Below, in pieces: positions 44,269 through 53,208 of a DNA stretch of 63,341 bases. The stretch is from Thermoflavimicrobium daqui (lineage in GTDB: Bacteria; Bacillota; Bacilli; Thermoactinomycetales; Thermoactinomycetaceae): contig NZ_KZ845677.1 in NCBI RefSeq assembly GCF_003313465.1, positions 1 through 63,341 on the forward strand, given 5' to 3'. The notes beneath the pieces were generated by a model, which made no database searches, was not told where the DNA came from, and saw only the letters and a list, made by a program, of their open reading frames with translations. The first letter of the stretch is position 1. Each line of letters opens with the position of its first letter. The position numbers and the translations under genes were made by a program.

Positions 44269-45096
44269 TTATTTTACCTTTTTAAATTTCTCTACTTGTG
44301 ATTGAATCGCCACTTCAGTAGGTAGACGCTCGATACTTGAAGCCCCAAAGAAGCCACTAATTCCGTTTGTTAGTTCAAAAATTTTCTCTACATCAGCTGG
44401 TTCAGCAATCGGTCCTCCATGACAGAGAACAAGAATATCAGGGTTAATTTCTTTGGCAGCATCATGCATCGCTTGGATACGCTCTGCCGACTTTTCAATC
44501 GTTAAAGCTGTTTCCGCTCCAATAGACCCTTTTGTTGTCAATCCCATATGGGGAACGAGCACATCAGCTCCTGCTTTTGCCATCGCAATCGCTTGTTCTA
44601 CATTAAATACATAAGGACATGTTAGCATATCTAGTTCGTGAGCTTGACGAACCATTTCTACTTCCAGATCAAAGCCCATTCCGGTCTCTTCTAAATTTTG
44701 TCGAAATACACCATCAATTAAACCAACAGTAGGGAAGTTTTGCACACCATCAAATCCTAATTCTTTTAACTGCTTAAGAAATACAGGCATTTGTCGGAAA
44801 GGGTCCGTTCCACATACACCTGCTAACACAGGCGTATCCTTAACAACAGGTAAGACTTCAGACGCCATTTCTACTACGATTCCATTAGCATCTCCATAAG
44901 GCATCAGACCTGCTAGTGAACCTCGTCCAGCCATACGATAACGACCCGAATTATAAATAATAATTAAATCCGCCCCACCCCGTTCTGCAAATTTGGCTGA
45001 GATTCCTGTTCCAGCACCACACCCAATAATAGGCATCCCGTTTTCAACTGTTTTTTGCAAACGATCAAGTGCTTGTTCTCTAGAAATAAATGGCAT
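44269..45096 (-). CDS. Phosphoenolpyruvate hydrolase-like TIM-barrel protein
   Basis: 275 aa, family PF09370 (PEP_hydrolase / TIM-barrel signal-transduction-like). Motifs: [45 protein letters not shown] and [12 protein letters not shown]. In plants and fungi the same domain is fused to a Tm-1-like domain; here the Tm-1-like partner is two separate upstream genes in the same operon. Reaction not firmly known. Confidence 0.85.
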   Translation of the reverse strand: MPFISREQALDRLQKTVENGMPIIGCGAGTGISAKFAERGGADLIIIYNSGRYRMAGRGSLAGLMPYGDANGIVVEMASEVLPVVKDTPVLAGVCGTDPFRQMPVFLKQLKELGFDGVQNFPTVGLIDGVFRQNLEETGMGFDLEVEMVRQAHELDMLTCPYVFNVEQAIAMAKAGADVLVPHMGLTTKGSIGAETALTIEKSAERIQAMHDAAKEINPDILVLCHGGPIAEPADVEKIFELTNGISGFFGASSIERLPTEVAIQSQVEKFKKVK

Positions 45097-45118
45097 AGTT
45101 TATCTCCTTTTCTCTACT

Positions 45119-46330
45119 TTATTCGTCTAGTAATTCCAATAGCTTACTGGAAACAGCTTGTGCAAATTGTTCATCATTGATATTACAGTCGAGCTCATAG
45201 ACTGGAATATCGGGTCGAATGTGTTGTTTAATCGAATTAAATAGTGCTAAATCCGCTTCAGGATCCCAGAAAATCTCTCCAGAAGCATCTAGCTCCGAAA
45301 TACCTCTTAATGGTAAGAAAACAGCGACAGCTCCTTTAGAAGCATTCGCTTTTTCAGCAAGAATCCGTCCCAATTGAACATTTTCTTCTGGGGTTGTTCG
45401 CATTAACGTGACATTTGGGTTCCAAGCATAGAGCAAACGATCTTTATATTGATCTGGAACCGAATCCATTCCCCAGAAATTAACCATATCTAGACAGCCA
45501 GGAGCAATCACTTGGGGTACTCCCCATTTGGCTGCGGCATCCATGCGATTAGGACCTGCAGTTAATACGCCACCTAATAATTCATCAGCTAGTTCTGTCG
45601 TAGTTACCTCTAATACGCCTGATATGTAACGATTTTCGATTAAAGATTCCATAGTCATCCCACCTGTTCCAGTGGCATGGAATACGAGTACTTCATAGTC
45701 CATTTTTTGCTCGATAATTTCTTTACACTGATTGACCAACACAGTAGTATTACCAAACATCGAGGCTGTAATTAATGGTTTTCTCTTAATTTGAGGAACT
45801 CCCGTCTCTACCATTCCAATGAGTGCCCCAACCGCATTCGCATAAATCTGCGCACTAAATCGATTGACTCCAGATACGTCTAAAATGGAAGGGAACATGA
45901 CAATATCACTTATGCCGACATAAGGATTGGTATCTCCAGATGCCACAGTACTTACCATTACTTTCGGTATACCAATCGGTAAAACACGTAGTCCGGAAGT
46001 ACCAATCATCGTTCCATTGGAGCCTCCCATCGAAAAGCCGGCATCAATCACCCTTAGCTCATGTAATTTTTTCATGACTACAGCGATCCCTCTGGTCATC
46101 GTCTCCATCGCTAAAGATTTGTCCTTCCTTTTCTGTAACTCTGCGAGTGGGATCCCACCTGCCTGAGCTACATGCTCAGATGTAATATTAGGTTGAATGA
46201 GCGGCTCCCCAAGTACACCTGTATCAATAATAAATGCTTTGTGTCCTCGTCTTTCAATTTCACTTTTAATAAAAGCAAAATCACTGCCTTTGGTATCCAT
46301 TGCACCGATAACAGCAATGGTTTTAGCCAT
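45119..46330 (-). CDS. Tm-1-like ATP-binding protein (UPF0261), copy B
   Basis: 403 aa. Two Rossmann-like lobes: N-terminal IAVIGAMDTKGSDFAFIKSE and G-F-S-M-G-G-S-N-G-T-M, C-terminal FHATGTGGMTMESLI and APGCLDMVNFWGM. The family is homologous to the N-terminal (virus-inhibitory) half of tomato Tm-1, which binds ATP; the bacterial function is unknown. Close paralogue of the gene just upstream (46361-47566), from which it is separated by 30 bases: a tandem duplication. Confidence 0.9.
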   Translation of the reverse strand: MAKTIAVIGAMDTKGSDFAFIKSEIERRGHKAFIIDTGVLGEPLIQPNITSEHVAQAGGIPLAELQKRKDKSLAMETMTRGIAVVMKKLHELRVIDAGFSMGGSNGTMIGTSGLRVLPIGIPKVMVSTVASGDTNPYVGISDIVMFPSILDVSGVNRFSAQIYANAVGALIGMVETGVPQIKRKPLITASMFGNTTVLVNQCKEIIEQKMDYEVLVFHATGTGGMTMESLIENRYISGVLEVTTTELADELLGGVLTAGPNRMDAAAKWGVPQVIAPGCLDMVNFWGMDSVPDQYKDRLLYAWNPNVTLMRTTPEENVQLGRILAEKANASKGAVAVFLPLRGISELDASGEIFWDPEADLALFNSIKQHIRPDIPVYELDCNINDEQFAQAVSSKLLELLDE

Positions 46331-46360
46331 TCCATCTCTCCTCCCTTTGTTGATACTTTA

Positions 46361-47566
46361 TTAATCGAGTAGCTCTAACAGCTTACAAGTTACAGCATGA
46401 GCAAACTCTTTATCATTAATATTGCAATCGATTTCATAAATAGAAATGTCTTCACGTACATGCTTCTTAATCGCATGAAATAACGCCTGATCCGCTTCAG
46501 GATCCCAAAAAATCCCTCCAGGAGCATCTAATTCTGAAATTCCCTTTAATGGTAGGAAGATAGCTACCTTTCCTTTTGAGCGATTCACTTTTTCAGCTAG
46601 TATTTGTCCTAACTTTTCATTTTCTTCTGGGGTGGTTCGCATTAACGTGACATTCGGATTCCATTGATAGAGTAAGCGATCTTTATACTTTTTTGGAACA
46701 GTATTCATTCCCCAGAAATTGACCATATCCAGACAGCCGGGTGCAATCACTTGTGGAACATTCCACTTTGCAGCTGCATCCAACCGATGAGGGCCTGCAG
46801 TTAGTACACCTCCTAACAATTCATCAGCTAGCTCCGTTGTGGTTACGTCTAATACCCCAGTAATAAATTGATCATTAATGAGCGATTCCATCGTACGCCC
46901 ACCCGCTCCTGTCGCGTGGAAAACAAGCATATGATAATCCTGTTGCTCGATGATATCTTTACAATAGTTAACAAGCGTAGTTGTATTTCCAAACATGGAA
47001 GCTGCGATCAAAGGCTTTTTCTCTATCACAGGAGTTTCAGATTCTGCCATCCCAATGACGGCCCCAACTGCATTTGTATAGATTTTTGCACTAATCTGAT
47101 TGACACCCGATACATCTAGGATCGAGGGAAACATGACAACATCACTCGTTCCAACATAAGGGTAGGTGTCTCCAGCAGCAACCGTACTTACCATTACTTT
47201 AGGCACACCAATAGGTAAGGCACGTAGACCCGATGTCCCAATCATCGTTCCATTGGAGCCTCCCATCGAAAAACCGGCATCAATCTTTCCTTGATCATAC
47301 AAGGCTTTCATAACCTTTGCGATTCCATCAGTCATTACAGCCATCGATTTAGATTTATCCAGTTGCTTTCGAAGTTCTTCAAGGCTAGCCCCACCCGCTT
47401 CTGCTACTTGTTCAGGAGAAATATCTATCTCAATGGAAGAAGGTTTACTTAGTATACTGGTATCTATCACTAGTGCCTGATGACCACGCTTTTCAATTTC
47501 TGATTTAACAAATAAAAAATCACTTTCTTTTGTATCTAAAGAACCGATAACAGCGATGGTTGCCAA
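46361..47566 (-). CDS. Tm-1-like ATP-binding protein (UPF0261), copy A
   Basis: 401 aa, first gene of the three-gene operon. Same motifs as copy B (GSLDTKESDFLFVKSE, FSMGGSNGTMIGTSGLR, VFHATGAGGRTMESLI, APGCLDMVNFWGM). The two copies agree at most positions by eye; differences are spread evenly and neither has lost a conserved motif, so both may be active, perhaps as a hetero-oligomer with the TIM-barrel protein. Confidence 0.9.
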   Translation of the reverse strand: MATIAVIGSLDTKESDFLFVKSEIEKRGHQALVIDTSILSKPSSIEIDISPEQVAEAGGASLEELRKQLDKSKSMAVMTDGIAKVMKALYDQGKIDAGFSMGGSNGTMIGTSGLRALPIGVPKVMVSTVAAGDTYPYVGTSDVVMFPSILDVSGVNQISAKIYTNAVGAVIGMAESETPVIEKKPLIAASMFGNTTTLVNYCKDIIEQQDYHMLVFHATGAGGRTMESLINDQFITGVLDVTTTELADELLGGVLTAGPHRLDAAAKWNVPQVIAPGCLDMVNFWGMNTVPKKYKDRLLYQWNPNVTLMRTTPEENEKLGQILAEKVNRSKGKVAIFLPLKGISELDAPGGIFWDPEADQALFHAIKKHVREDISIYEIDCNINDKEFAHAVTCKLLELLD

Positions 47567-48131
47567 TGTTCCCTCTCCTTTTTTCTTAAATCATTCAATC
47601 ATAAACCTACAATAATAACGATAGGCAATATAGCAACATTCTCTCTTAAAAGCTACTGAGTCAAGCCAATTCTCAATCTTGCCTCCCGTCTATCACCTAA
47701 TTCAATGTTTAATATAATACCTTTAAGATAAGAAGATGCTTCATTTCACATTTACTGTTTATAGATTATAAAAAATAATGAAATAAACCATCTTCATATA
47801 ATAACTATGTTTTTTTGTAAGGTAACTATTGTAATAAAGCATTATATTCAAATACTATCAAACAAAACCTAAACGAACAATATTGATATTTATAGTTGGA
47901 CCATAATACCATACTAAAATCAGTATCGTTCTACTATTATAAGTATCTTCCAATCCGCTAACTAACCGTAGCTTTAGCTAACTTACGTATTTCTTGAATA
48001 TATCCTCTTCCCCCTTTTTCTTATTTAGGTTGTACAAGCTTAAATATTATGTAATTTTTATTTCTTTTTTACTTCGATTTTACTCTATCTATTTACAATA
48101 ATATTGTAACTAGGCCATAGGAGGAAATAGC
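47567..48131. other. Intergenic region between divergent operons
   Basis: Very AT-rich. An imperfect inverted repeat (47732-47748 with 47779-47795; GAAGATG...ATTTCA halves) and a perfect TACAATA-A-TATTGTA palindrome (48094-48108) are the only structures noticed. No gene. Confidence 0.5.
48094..48108. promoter_or_regulatory. TACAATA/TATTGTA palindrome before the SLH hydrolase gene
   Basis: Perfect 7-1-7 palindrome ending 23 bases before the ATG at 48132. The layout is the same as that of the TACAGTA-C-TACTGTA site at 1486-1500. Confidence 0.4.
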
Positions 48132-50156
48132 ATGAAAAGAAAAACAACTGCATTGATGATCTTGACTCCGCTCCTTTTCACTTGTATGCTTCCAAGCCAC
48201 GCTCACGCTAAAAGTATCCAGCAAGAACCACCATCTGATCCCAAAGAATTAAACCAATGGATGGATCAATTTTTTCAAAAAGAGGAAATTAGAAAACGAA
48301 AAATACCAGGTACGGTAGTAACAGTGGTTAAAGATGGAAAAATCCTCTTAGAAAAAGGATATGGATATGCTGATCTACAAAAGAAAACACCTGTTGATCC
48401 TAAAAAAACGATCTTTCGGATCGCTTCCGTTTCCAAAGTATTTACAGCTACATCTGTTATGCAGATGGTTGAACAAGGAAAACTAAAACTAAATGGAAAT
48501 GTGAATCAATATTTGGGAGATATTCAGGTCAAAAATCCATATCAAAAACCTATGACGATCAAACATCTACTCACTCATACGACAGGTTTTGAAAAAGACG
48601 CGTTACGACCTGGTGATATCGTTTTAGATTTAACTCAATATTATCCATTAAAAGAAGCAATAAAAGATACGATGCCGAAAGTAACGAGACAACCTGAAGA
48701 ATCTCAAATGTATGATAATTATGCTTCCAATCTTCAAGGATACATCGTAGAAAACGTATCAGGAAAACCCTTTCAAGACTATATCAAAAAACATATTTTT
48801 CAGCCATTAAAAATGAAAAACAGCGATTTTGATCTAACACCTTGGATCCAAAAAAATTTAGCAACCGGATATTCTTCCAATAATAAAGCATTACCTCTTT
48901 ATAAACTAAAACCTACAATCGAGCCAAGTGGAAGTATGAATACGACAGGCAATGATATTGCCAAATATATGATTGCGATGTTAAATGGAGGTACCTATAA
49001 AAACAAACAGATCTTAAAAGAGGACACGGTTAGAAATATGCTTCGCTATCATGTAGCTATCCATCCCAAATATCCTGACATGGGCTTAGGATTTGAGAAC
49101 ATCTCTCCATACGACCATCATGGACAATATGTCATTGGTAAAAGCGGAGATGTGCCTGGCTTTCATTCTGCCATGTGGCTATTACCTAAACATAAGCTTG
49201 GCATCTTTGTTTCCTATAATAAAGATGAGGAAATTCGCAATGACCTGTTCAAAGAGTTTATGGATCACTATTTCCCAAAAAAAGATGAAAAGCCAAATTA
49301 TTTAAACACACCAAAGCATTTACTAACACGTTTTGAAGGAGAATATCCAGATCTTAGAACTCCTTTTTGGATCACTAAGATTACTGCTATAGGAAATGGG
49401 GAGTTATTGGTTGAAGATAATCTAATGGGGAAAAAGGAGAAATTTAAACAGGTAGAACCACTCCTATTTATAAATAAAGATGGACATCCTTTAGCATTCA
49501 AAGAAGATCGAAAATATAACATTACCTATTTGAAAAATCTTAATTTGGGCTACTCTCAAAAAGTTAATATTCCCTTCTATCAAGATATAAGCAAAGCTAA
49601 TCCTTATGCTCAAAATATCCGTCATCTGCAATTGCTACATCTCTATCCTAGCTCAACTAATTTTAAACCAACCAAGCCACTAACTCGTGCAGATATCGCG
49701 ATGATGGTCGTTCGTACGCTACAACTAGTCAATGTGAAACCTTCTGAAATATCTACCAATCCATTTAAAGATATCGATAACCATCATTGGGCTAAAGAAG
49801 AAATACTAGCAGCTACACAAATGGGGATTATGAAAGGCGTTTCTTCAGACCGATTCGCTCCGAATCAAACCGTCTCTCGTGAAGAAGCAGCTATGATTCT
49901 GATAAAAGCACTTCGATTCGCAAAACCTAATTTTCCATATCAAAAAGCCAACTTAAAAGGCGAAACGGATCCTAAAGCCAAAGCAGCTATCGAAACCGTT
50001 GTTGCACTTGGTTTATATGGTCCAGAAGTAACAAAATACCCAGATGGATCAATCGATTATCATTCAAAGAGAATCATGACTAGACAGGAAGCAGCCGCTT
50101 TAATCGCCAATACCGCAAATCAAAAAGTGTTTTATATGCTAATGATAGATTTTTAA
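48132..50156 (+). CDS. Secreted serine hydrolase (beta-lactamase/DD-peptidase family) with C-terminal SLH domains
   Basis: 674 aa. Signal peptide (about 1-26, ending A-H-A). The class-C beta-lactamase-like domain (about 40-385) contains the nucleophile motif S99-V-S-K102, Y194-D-N196 as the Y-x-N box and GKSGDVPGF (about 340) as the K-S/T-G-like box. After a linker (about 390-500), two to three S-layer homology repeats follow: DISKANPYAQNIR..., FKDIDNHHWAKEEILAA and ETDPKAKAAIETVVALGL with R-E-E-A-A and R-Q-E-A-A signatures. Probably a cell-wall-anchored peptidase or esterase acting on the envelope. Own terminator. Confidence 0.9.
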   Translation: MKRKTTALMILTPLLFTCMLPSHAHAKSIQQEPPSDPKELNQWMDQFFQKEEIRKRKIPGTVVTVVKDGKILLEKGYGYADLQKKTPVDPKKTIFRIASVSKVFTATSVMQMVEQGKLKLNGNVNQYLGDIQVKNPYQKPMTIKHLLTHTTGFEKDALRPGDIVLDLTQYYPLKEAIKDTMPKVTRQPEESQMYDNYASNLQGYIVENVSGKPFQDYIKKHIFQPLKMKNSDFDLTPWIQKNLATGYSSNNKALPLYKLKPTIEPSGSMNTTGNDIAKYMIAMLNGGTYKNKQILKEDTVRNMLRYHVAIHPKYPDMGLGFENISPYDHHGQYVIGKSGDVPGFHSAMWLLPKHKLGIFVSYNKDEEIRNDLFKEFMDHYFPKKDEKPNYLNTPKHLLTRFEGEYPDLRTPFWITKITAIGNGELLVEDNLMGKKEKFKQVEPLLFINKDGHPLAFKEDRKYNITYLKNLNLGYSQKVNIPFYQDISKANPYAQNIRHLQLLHLYPSSTNFKPTKPLTRADIAMMVVRTLQLVNVKPSEISTNPFKDIDNHHWAKEEILAATQMGIMKGVSSDRFAPNQTVSREEAAMILIKALRFAKPNFPYQKANLKGETDPKAKAAIETVVALGLYGPEVTKYPDGSIDYHSKRIMTRQEAAALIANTANQKVFYMLMIDF

Positions 50157-50190
50157 AATAAAAATAGCATCTACCCTATTTCAACTAAAA

Positions 50191-50227
50191 CTTTCAGGCG
50201 CTCATTCAAGATCGCCTGAAAGTTTTT
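50191..50227 (+). terminator. Terminator of the SLH hydrolase gene
   Basis: CTTTCAGGCG (50191-50200) pairs with CGCCTGAAAG (50213-50222), followed by TTTTT. Confidence 0.9.
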
Positions 50228-50281
50228 CTATATCTTATGAGTCAAGCTCTCTTTGATCATCTTGTTTTATTTAAGTGAAAG

Positions 50282-51697
50282 TCACTTAACCTCACCAACT
50301 TTTTCCTCAATCTTACCTTTCGCACTATTTTCCAGATATTGATAAAAGGCATCTTTATTTTTTCTAAATAAGTAAAAGCTAATCAAGTAAATAACAATCA
50401 CCAGACCAATTAATAACCACGACTTCGATAAGAACGCTAAAAATATTAAACTAGCAATAGGTTTTGTTAGAATTCCGAAGCTAGTAACTAGCAAAGCAGC
50501 AGAGGGAATTTTAACTCCTACACTGGTGGCTACTTCAGTAAACATAGGTGCTGTATATGTAGCTACATATAACCCCATGCTAAACCAAATCACACCACTA
50601 ATAAGCACCTTAAAAATATTTCCATTCATTATTGCCACTATTCCTTGCACCATATAAGGTAAAGCAATCAAATCCACTAATGGAAGAACTTTATTCCCAG
50701 GTAAAACCAATGCGAGTAAGACCATAATTGGAATTAGAATAATGCCTGAAATCAATGTTGCTGTTTCTCCATAGCCCATCGCATCATTTACACCTAAGTA
50801 CCATTCCCTTGACTTGCTACCAGGCTTTTTCGCTTTTTTCTTCGCCGCTTCTGTTAAGGGTAAAAATGCTTGCGAAAAAATTCCTGCTACTTTAGGAAAA
50901 ATCGCCATGACTGCACTTGTCGAAATTCCGATGATAGTAATCTCTCCCCAAGATGAGAGCTTCCCAAGTTGGTCGAAATTACCCAATATTCCGAGAAAAA
51001 TTCCTAATAATAAGCCTAAGACAATGGGTTCACCCAAAAAACCAAGTCTTCGTTGTAACTCTGTAGGGCTAAGGTTGATCTGATCTGCACCCAATTTATT
51101 TAAGATCCAATTCATCCCAATTCCAAAGGGAGCTGTTCCAACATGGTGTAATTGAACAATTGTACAATTAGGATAATTGAAATAAGTAGACCAACGTTTA
51201 GCTATCATTTCTGAAAATAATAAGCTAAACAAATTTAAAACAATCATACAACCAATAGCTAATAGCATATTCTCTGTGATTAAATACATCATAGAGCCCC
51301 AAACCATATAGGAATAATTATTCCATAAATCGCCTGGCTGAAAAACATTCGTCCACTTGATCACAAACAAAAAGATTTGTAACACTGTACCTAACACGAG
51401 AAAGATCATGCCAACTTTTGTCGAATAAGCAACAATGGAGGTAGCTTGCCAGCCAATATCAAATACAGGAAGCTGAATTCCCGTACTTTTAACCATATCT
51501 TGAACAACAGGAGAAATAATTGGGATAAATGCATTTAATAATAGAGTAAATCCTTGTAACCCAATTCCTGCATATAGAGATGAATAAATCGCCTTCTTTA
51601 ATGGTACTTTCAAAGATAAAGCTACAATTAAAATAACCAGTGGAACAAAGATAGATGCACCAAATGTGTCAAATACCATTTTTAATTTTTCTAACAT
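50282..51697 (-). CDS. PTS EIIC permease, galactitol (Gat) family
   Basis: 471 aa, about 12 hydrophobic segments, with the EIIC-Gat pattern (KVPLKKAIYSSLYAGIGLQG at ~30; HHVGTAPFGIGMNW mid-protein). Membrane channel of a sugar phosphotransferase system that phosphorylates its substrate on import via the EIIA and EIIB proteins encoded upstream. Gat-family EIICs transport galactitol, arabitol and other pentitol/pentose-like substrates, so the label does not prove galactitol. No sugar-alcohol dehydrogenase, aldolase or PTS regulator gene is nearby; instead the operon has a SAM-I riboswitch. Confidence 0.87.
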   Translation of the reverse strand: MLEKLKMVFDTFGASIFVPLVILIVALSLKVPLKKAIYSSLYAGIGLQGFTLLLNAFIPIISPVVQDMVKSTGIQLPVFDIGWQATSIVAYSTKVGMIFLVLGTVLQIFLFVIKWTNVFQPGDLWNNYSYMVWGSMMYLITENMLLAIGCMIVLNLFSLLFSEMIAKRWSTYFNYPNCTIVQLHHVGTAPFGIGMNWILNKLGADQINLSPTELQRRLGFLGEPIVLGLLLGIFLGILGNFDQLGKLSSWGEITIIGISTSAVMAIFPKVAGIFSQAFLPLTEAAKKKAKKPGSKSREWYLGVNDAMGYGETATLISGIILIPIMVLLALVLPGNKVLPLVDLIALPYMVQGIVAIMNGNIFKVLISGVIWFSMGLYVATYTAPMFTEVATSVGVKIPSAALLVTSFGILTKPIASLIFLAFLSKSWLLIGLVIVIYLISFYLFRKNKDAFYQYLENSAKGKIEEKVGEVK

Positions 51698-51740
51698 CTC
51701 TTAGCCGTCCCCTCCTATTTCGTTTCAAAATTACGACCGT

Positions 51741-52043
51741 TTATTTGAGCTTATTAATCACTTGCTGAACTTCTACTAGAAACTCTTCTTCTCCAAATCC
51801 AGTTAAAAAACCAACCGCATTAATCGCTGGAATTTTATCTTGTTCCGGAATTGGGGTCGTATAAGCAATAAAATCATAACCACCTTGTTCAATATAATTT
51901 AATACTTCAGTAGGCTTAATTTCTACTGTCTTCACTTGAATGCCCTGCTCTAACAAAATATCCTTTAATTTCTCAGCAACCATTGTTGAACTAACTGTTC
52001 CAGATCCGCAAACGGTTAATACATGAATTGTTCTCATTTTCAA
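51741..52043 (-). CDS. PTS EIIB component, galactitol/lactose-type
   Basis: 100 aa. N-terminal TIHVLTVCGSGTVSSTM with the phospho-accepting Cys12 in the V-C-G-S-G loop. Cytoplasmic; passes phosphate from EIIA to the substrate at EIIC. Middle gene of the EIIA-EIIB-EIIC operon, 25 bases after EIIA. Confidence 0.88.
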   Translation of the reverse strand: MKMRTIHVLTVCGSGTVSSTMVAEKLKDILLEQGIQVKTVEIKPTEVLNYIEQGGYDFIAYTTPIPEQDKIPAINAVGFLTGFGEEEFLVEVQQVINKLK

Positions 52044-52068
52044 TCTCCCCTTTTCTTTTCATTAAATT

Positions 52069-52515
52069 TTATGTACTACTATTCAATAATTGGTAAATTT
52101 CTGTTTCGCTCTTAGATTCTATCATTTCCTTTAACAAATCTTCCTTTTTAATTAAACTTATCAATTTCTTTAATATTGCAATTTGCTTATCTGGGTTATC
52201 TATCGCTAATAAAAATATGATTCTCACTTCTTGTTGTATATTTGGAGTCCCCATCGTAAAAAATGAAACGGATTCTTTTAAAGTAGCAACTGCAATCCCA
52301 GATTGCTTAACATGAATACGATCGGTATGTGGAATTGCTACTCCCACACCGGAACTTGGTAAGCCAGTTGGATAAACTTTTTCTCTATTAATGACAGCAT
52401 TTATAAAACTATCTTTTACATAGCCTTTCTCATATAAAACATGAGATAAAACCTCTATTGCTTCATATGCATTTCTTGCTTCTAAATTCACTTTTATTAG
52501 CGCTGTTTCAAACAT
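52069..52515 (-). CDS. PTS EIIA component (fructose/mannitol/Gat-type, EIIA-2)
   Basis: 148 aa, ATG 52515 about eight bases after AAAGGAGAGG. PTS_EIIA_2 domain with active-site His63 in A-I-P-H-T-D and the preceding REKVYPTGLPSSGVGVA. Accepts phosphate from HPr. First gene of the operon, directly downstream of the S-box terminator, so it is read only when SAM is low. Confidence 0.9.
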   Translation of the reverse strand: MFETALIKVNLEARNAYEAIEVLSHVLYEKGYVKDSFINAVINREKVYPTGLPSSGVGVAIPHTDRIHVKQSGIAVATLKESVSFFTMGTPNIQQEVRIIFLLAIDNPDKQIAILKKLISLIKKEDLLKEMIESKSETEIYQLLNSST

Positions 52516-52541
52516 TCATTCATCCTCTCCTTTGGGGAAAC

Positions 52542-52576
52542 AAAAAACTCCTCTTACAATAAGAAGAGGAGTTTTT
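52542..52576 (-). terminator. Riboswitch expression-platform terminator
   Basis: ACTCCTCTT and AAGAGGAGT arms (within 52542-52576) followed by TTTTTT on the minus strand. The 5' arm also contains CTTCTTA, complementary to the riboswitch P1 3' strand (GATAAGAAG), giving the alternative antiterminator expected of S-box leaders. Confidence 0.88.
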
Positions 52577-52598
52577 ACCCGAAATAATCTTCCTTCTT

Positions 52599-52697
52599 CT
52601 TATCTCCCAGAATTACTCTGCAGGATTTGGCACCTTTTATCTTTTGGATACGGTTGCCGGGCTTCATTGGGCCAGTCCCTCCGCCACTCTTGATAAG
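52599..52697 (-). ncRNA. SAM-I (S-box) riboswitch aptamer
   Basis: On the minus strand: P1 strands CTTATC (52697-52692) and GATAAG (52604-52599), then AGAGTGGCGGAGGGACTGGC, CCAATGAAGCCCGGCAACC and GGTGCCAAATCCTGC in the canonical order. The conserved GGAGGGACTGGCCC, GAAGCCC-GGCAACC and GGTGC-AA-TCC blocks match the SAM-I consensus. Followed by an intrinsic terminator at 52542-52576 and the EIIA-EIIB-EIIC operon, so PTS expression should be off when S-adenosylmethionine is abundant. Confidence 0.95.
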
Positions 52698-52699
52698 AA

Positions 52700-53150
52700 A
52701 AATCAATTATGTAATTTAATTACAATTATATCTATAAAATAGGAAATGTCAATGATTTTATTTTAAATAAAAATAAATCCACTTTTATATATTAGAGTAG
52801 TAGTATCGATTTACAAAAAAAAAATAGATAATATCGAGGGCATGTTTTCGCCACGTGACAGATGATGTTTTAGTGATGAGTTCGAGTCTAGTGTAAGGAT
52901 ATTTCATCAGTTGGAACGCTGGGAGCCATTCGAAAGTAACACACAGAAGCAAATGATGCTAAAAAGCCCATCTGATTACACTCCCTTCCGCTGTGTAAAA
53001 CATGATAGAAGTTCTTTGAGAACTCTGTCTCTTAGAACTTCTTATCCCGTGTAGACAGGGAAAATGCCTCTCCTTCTTACCTATTTCTGGTTAGTCGACA
53101 TCACTGATGTTGAAGATGTTTATTTTCAAGTGGTACGGCTTTCACTGTAT
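52700..53150. other. Unexplained intergenic stretch between the SAM riboswitch and the qox terminator
   Basis: About 450 bases without a gene. The right half (52850-53110) has mixed, less AT-biased sequence and a perfect hairpin AGAAGTTCT/AGAACTTCT (53007-53015 with 53034-53042), suggesting a decayed mobile element. No protein family is recognised in any frame. Confidence 0.4.
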
Positions 53151-53152
53151 TT

Positions 53153-53193
53153 AGCCCTCTTACTAGTAAAAACTCACAAGCAAGAGGGCTTTT
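53153..53193. terminator. Terminator beyond qoxD
   Basis: AGCCCTCTT (53153-53161) pairs with AAGAGGGCT (53182-53190), 19 bases beyond the qoxD stop. Confidence 0.75.
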
Positions 53194-53208
53194 CTTTTGA
53201 TCCATATT

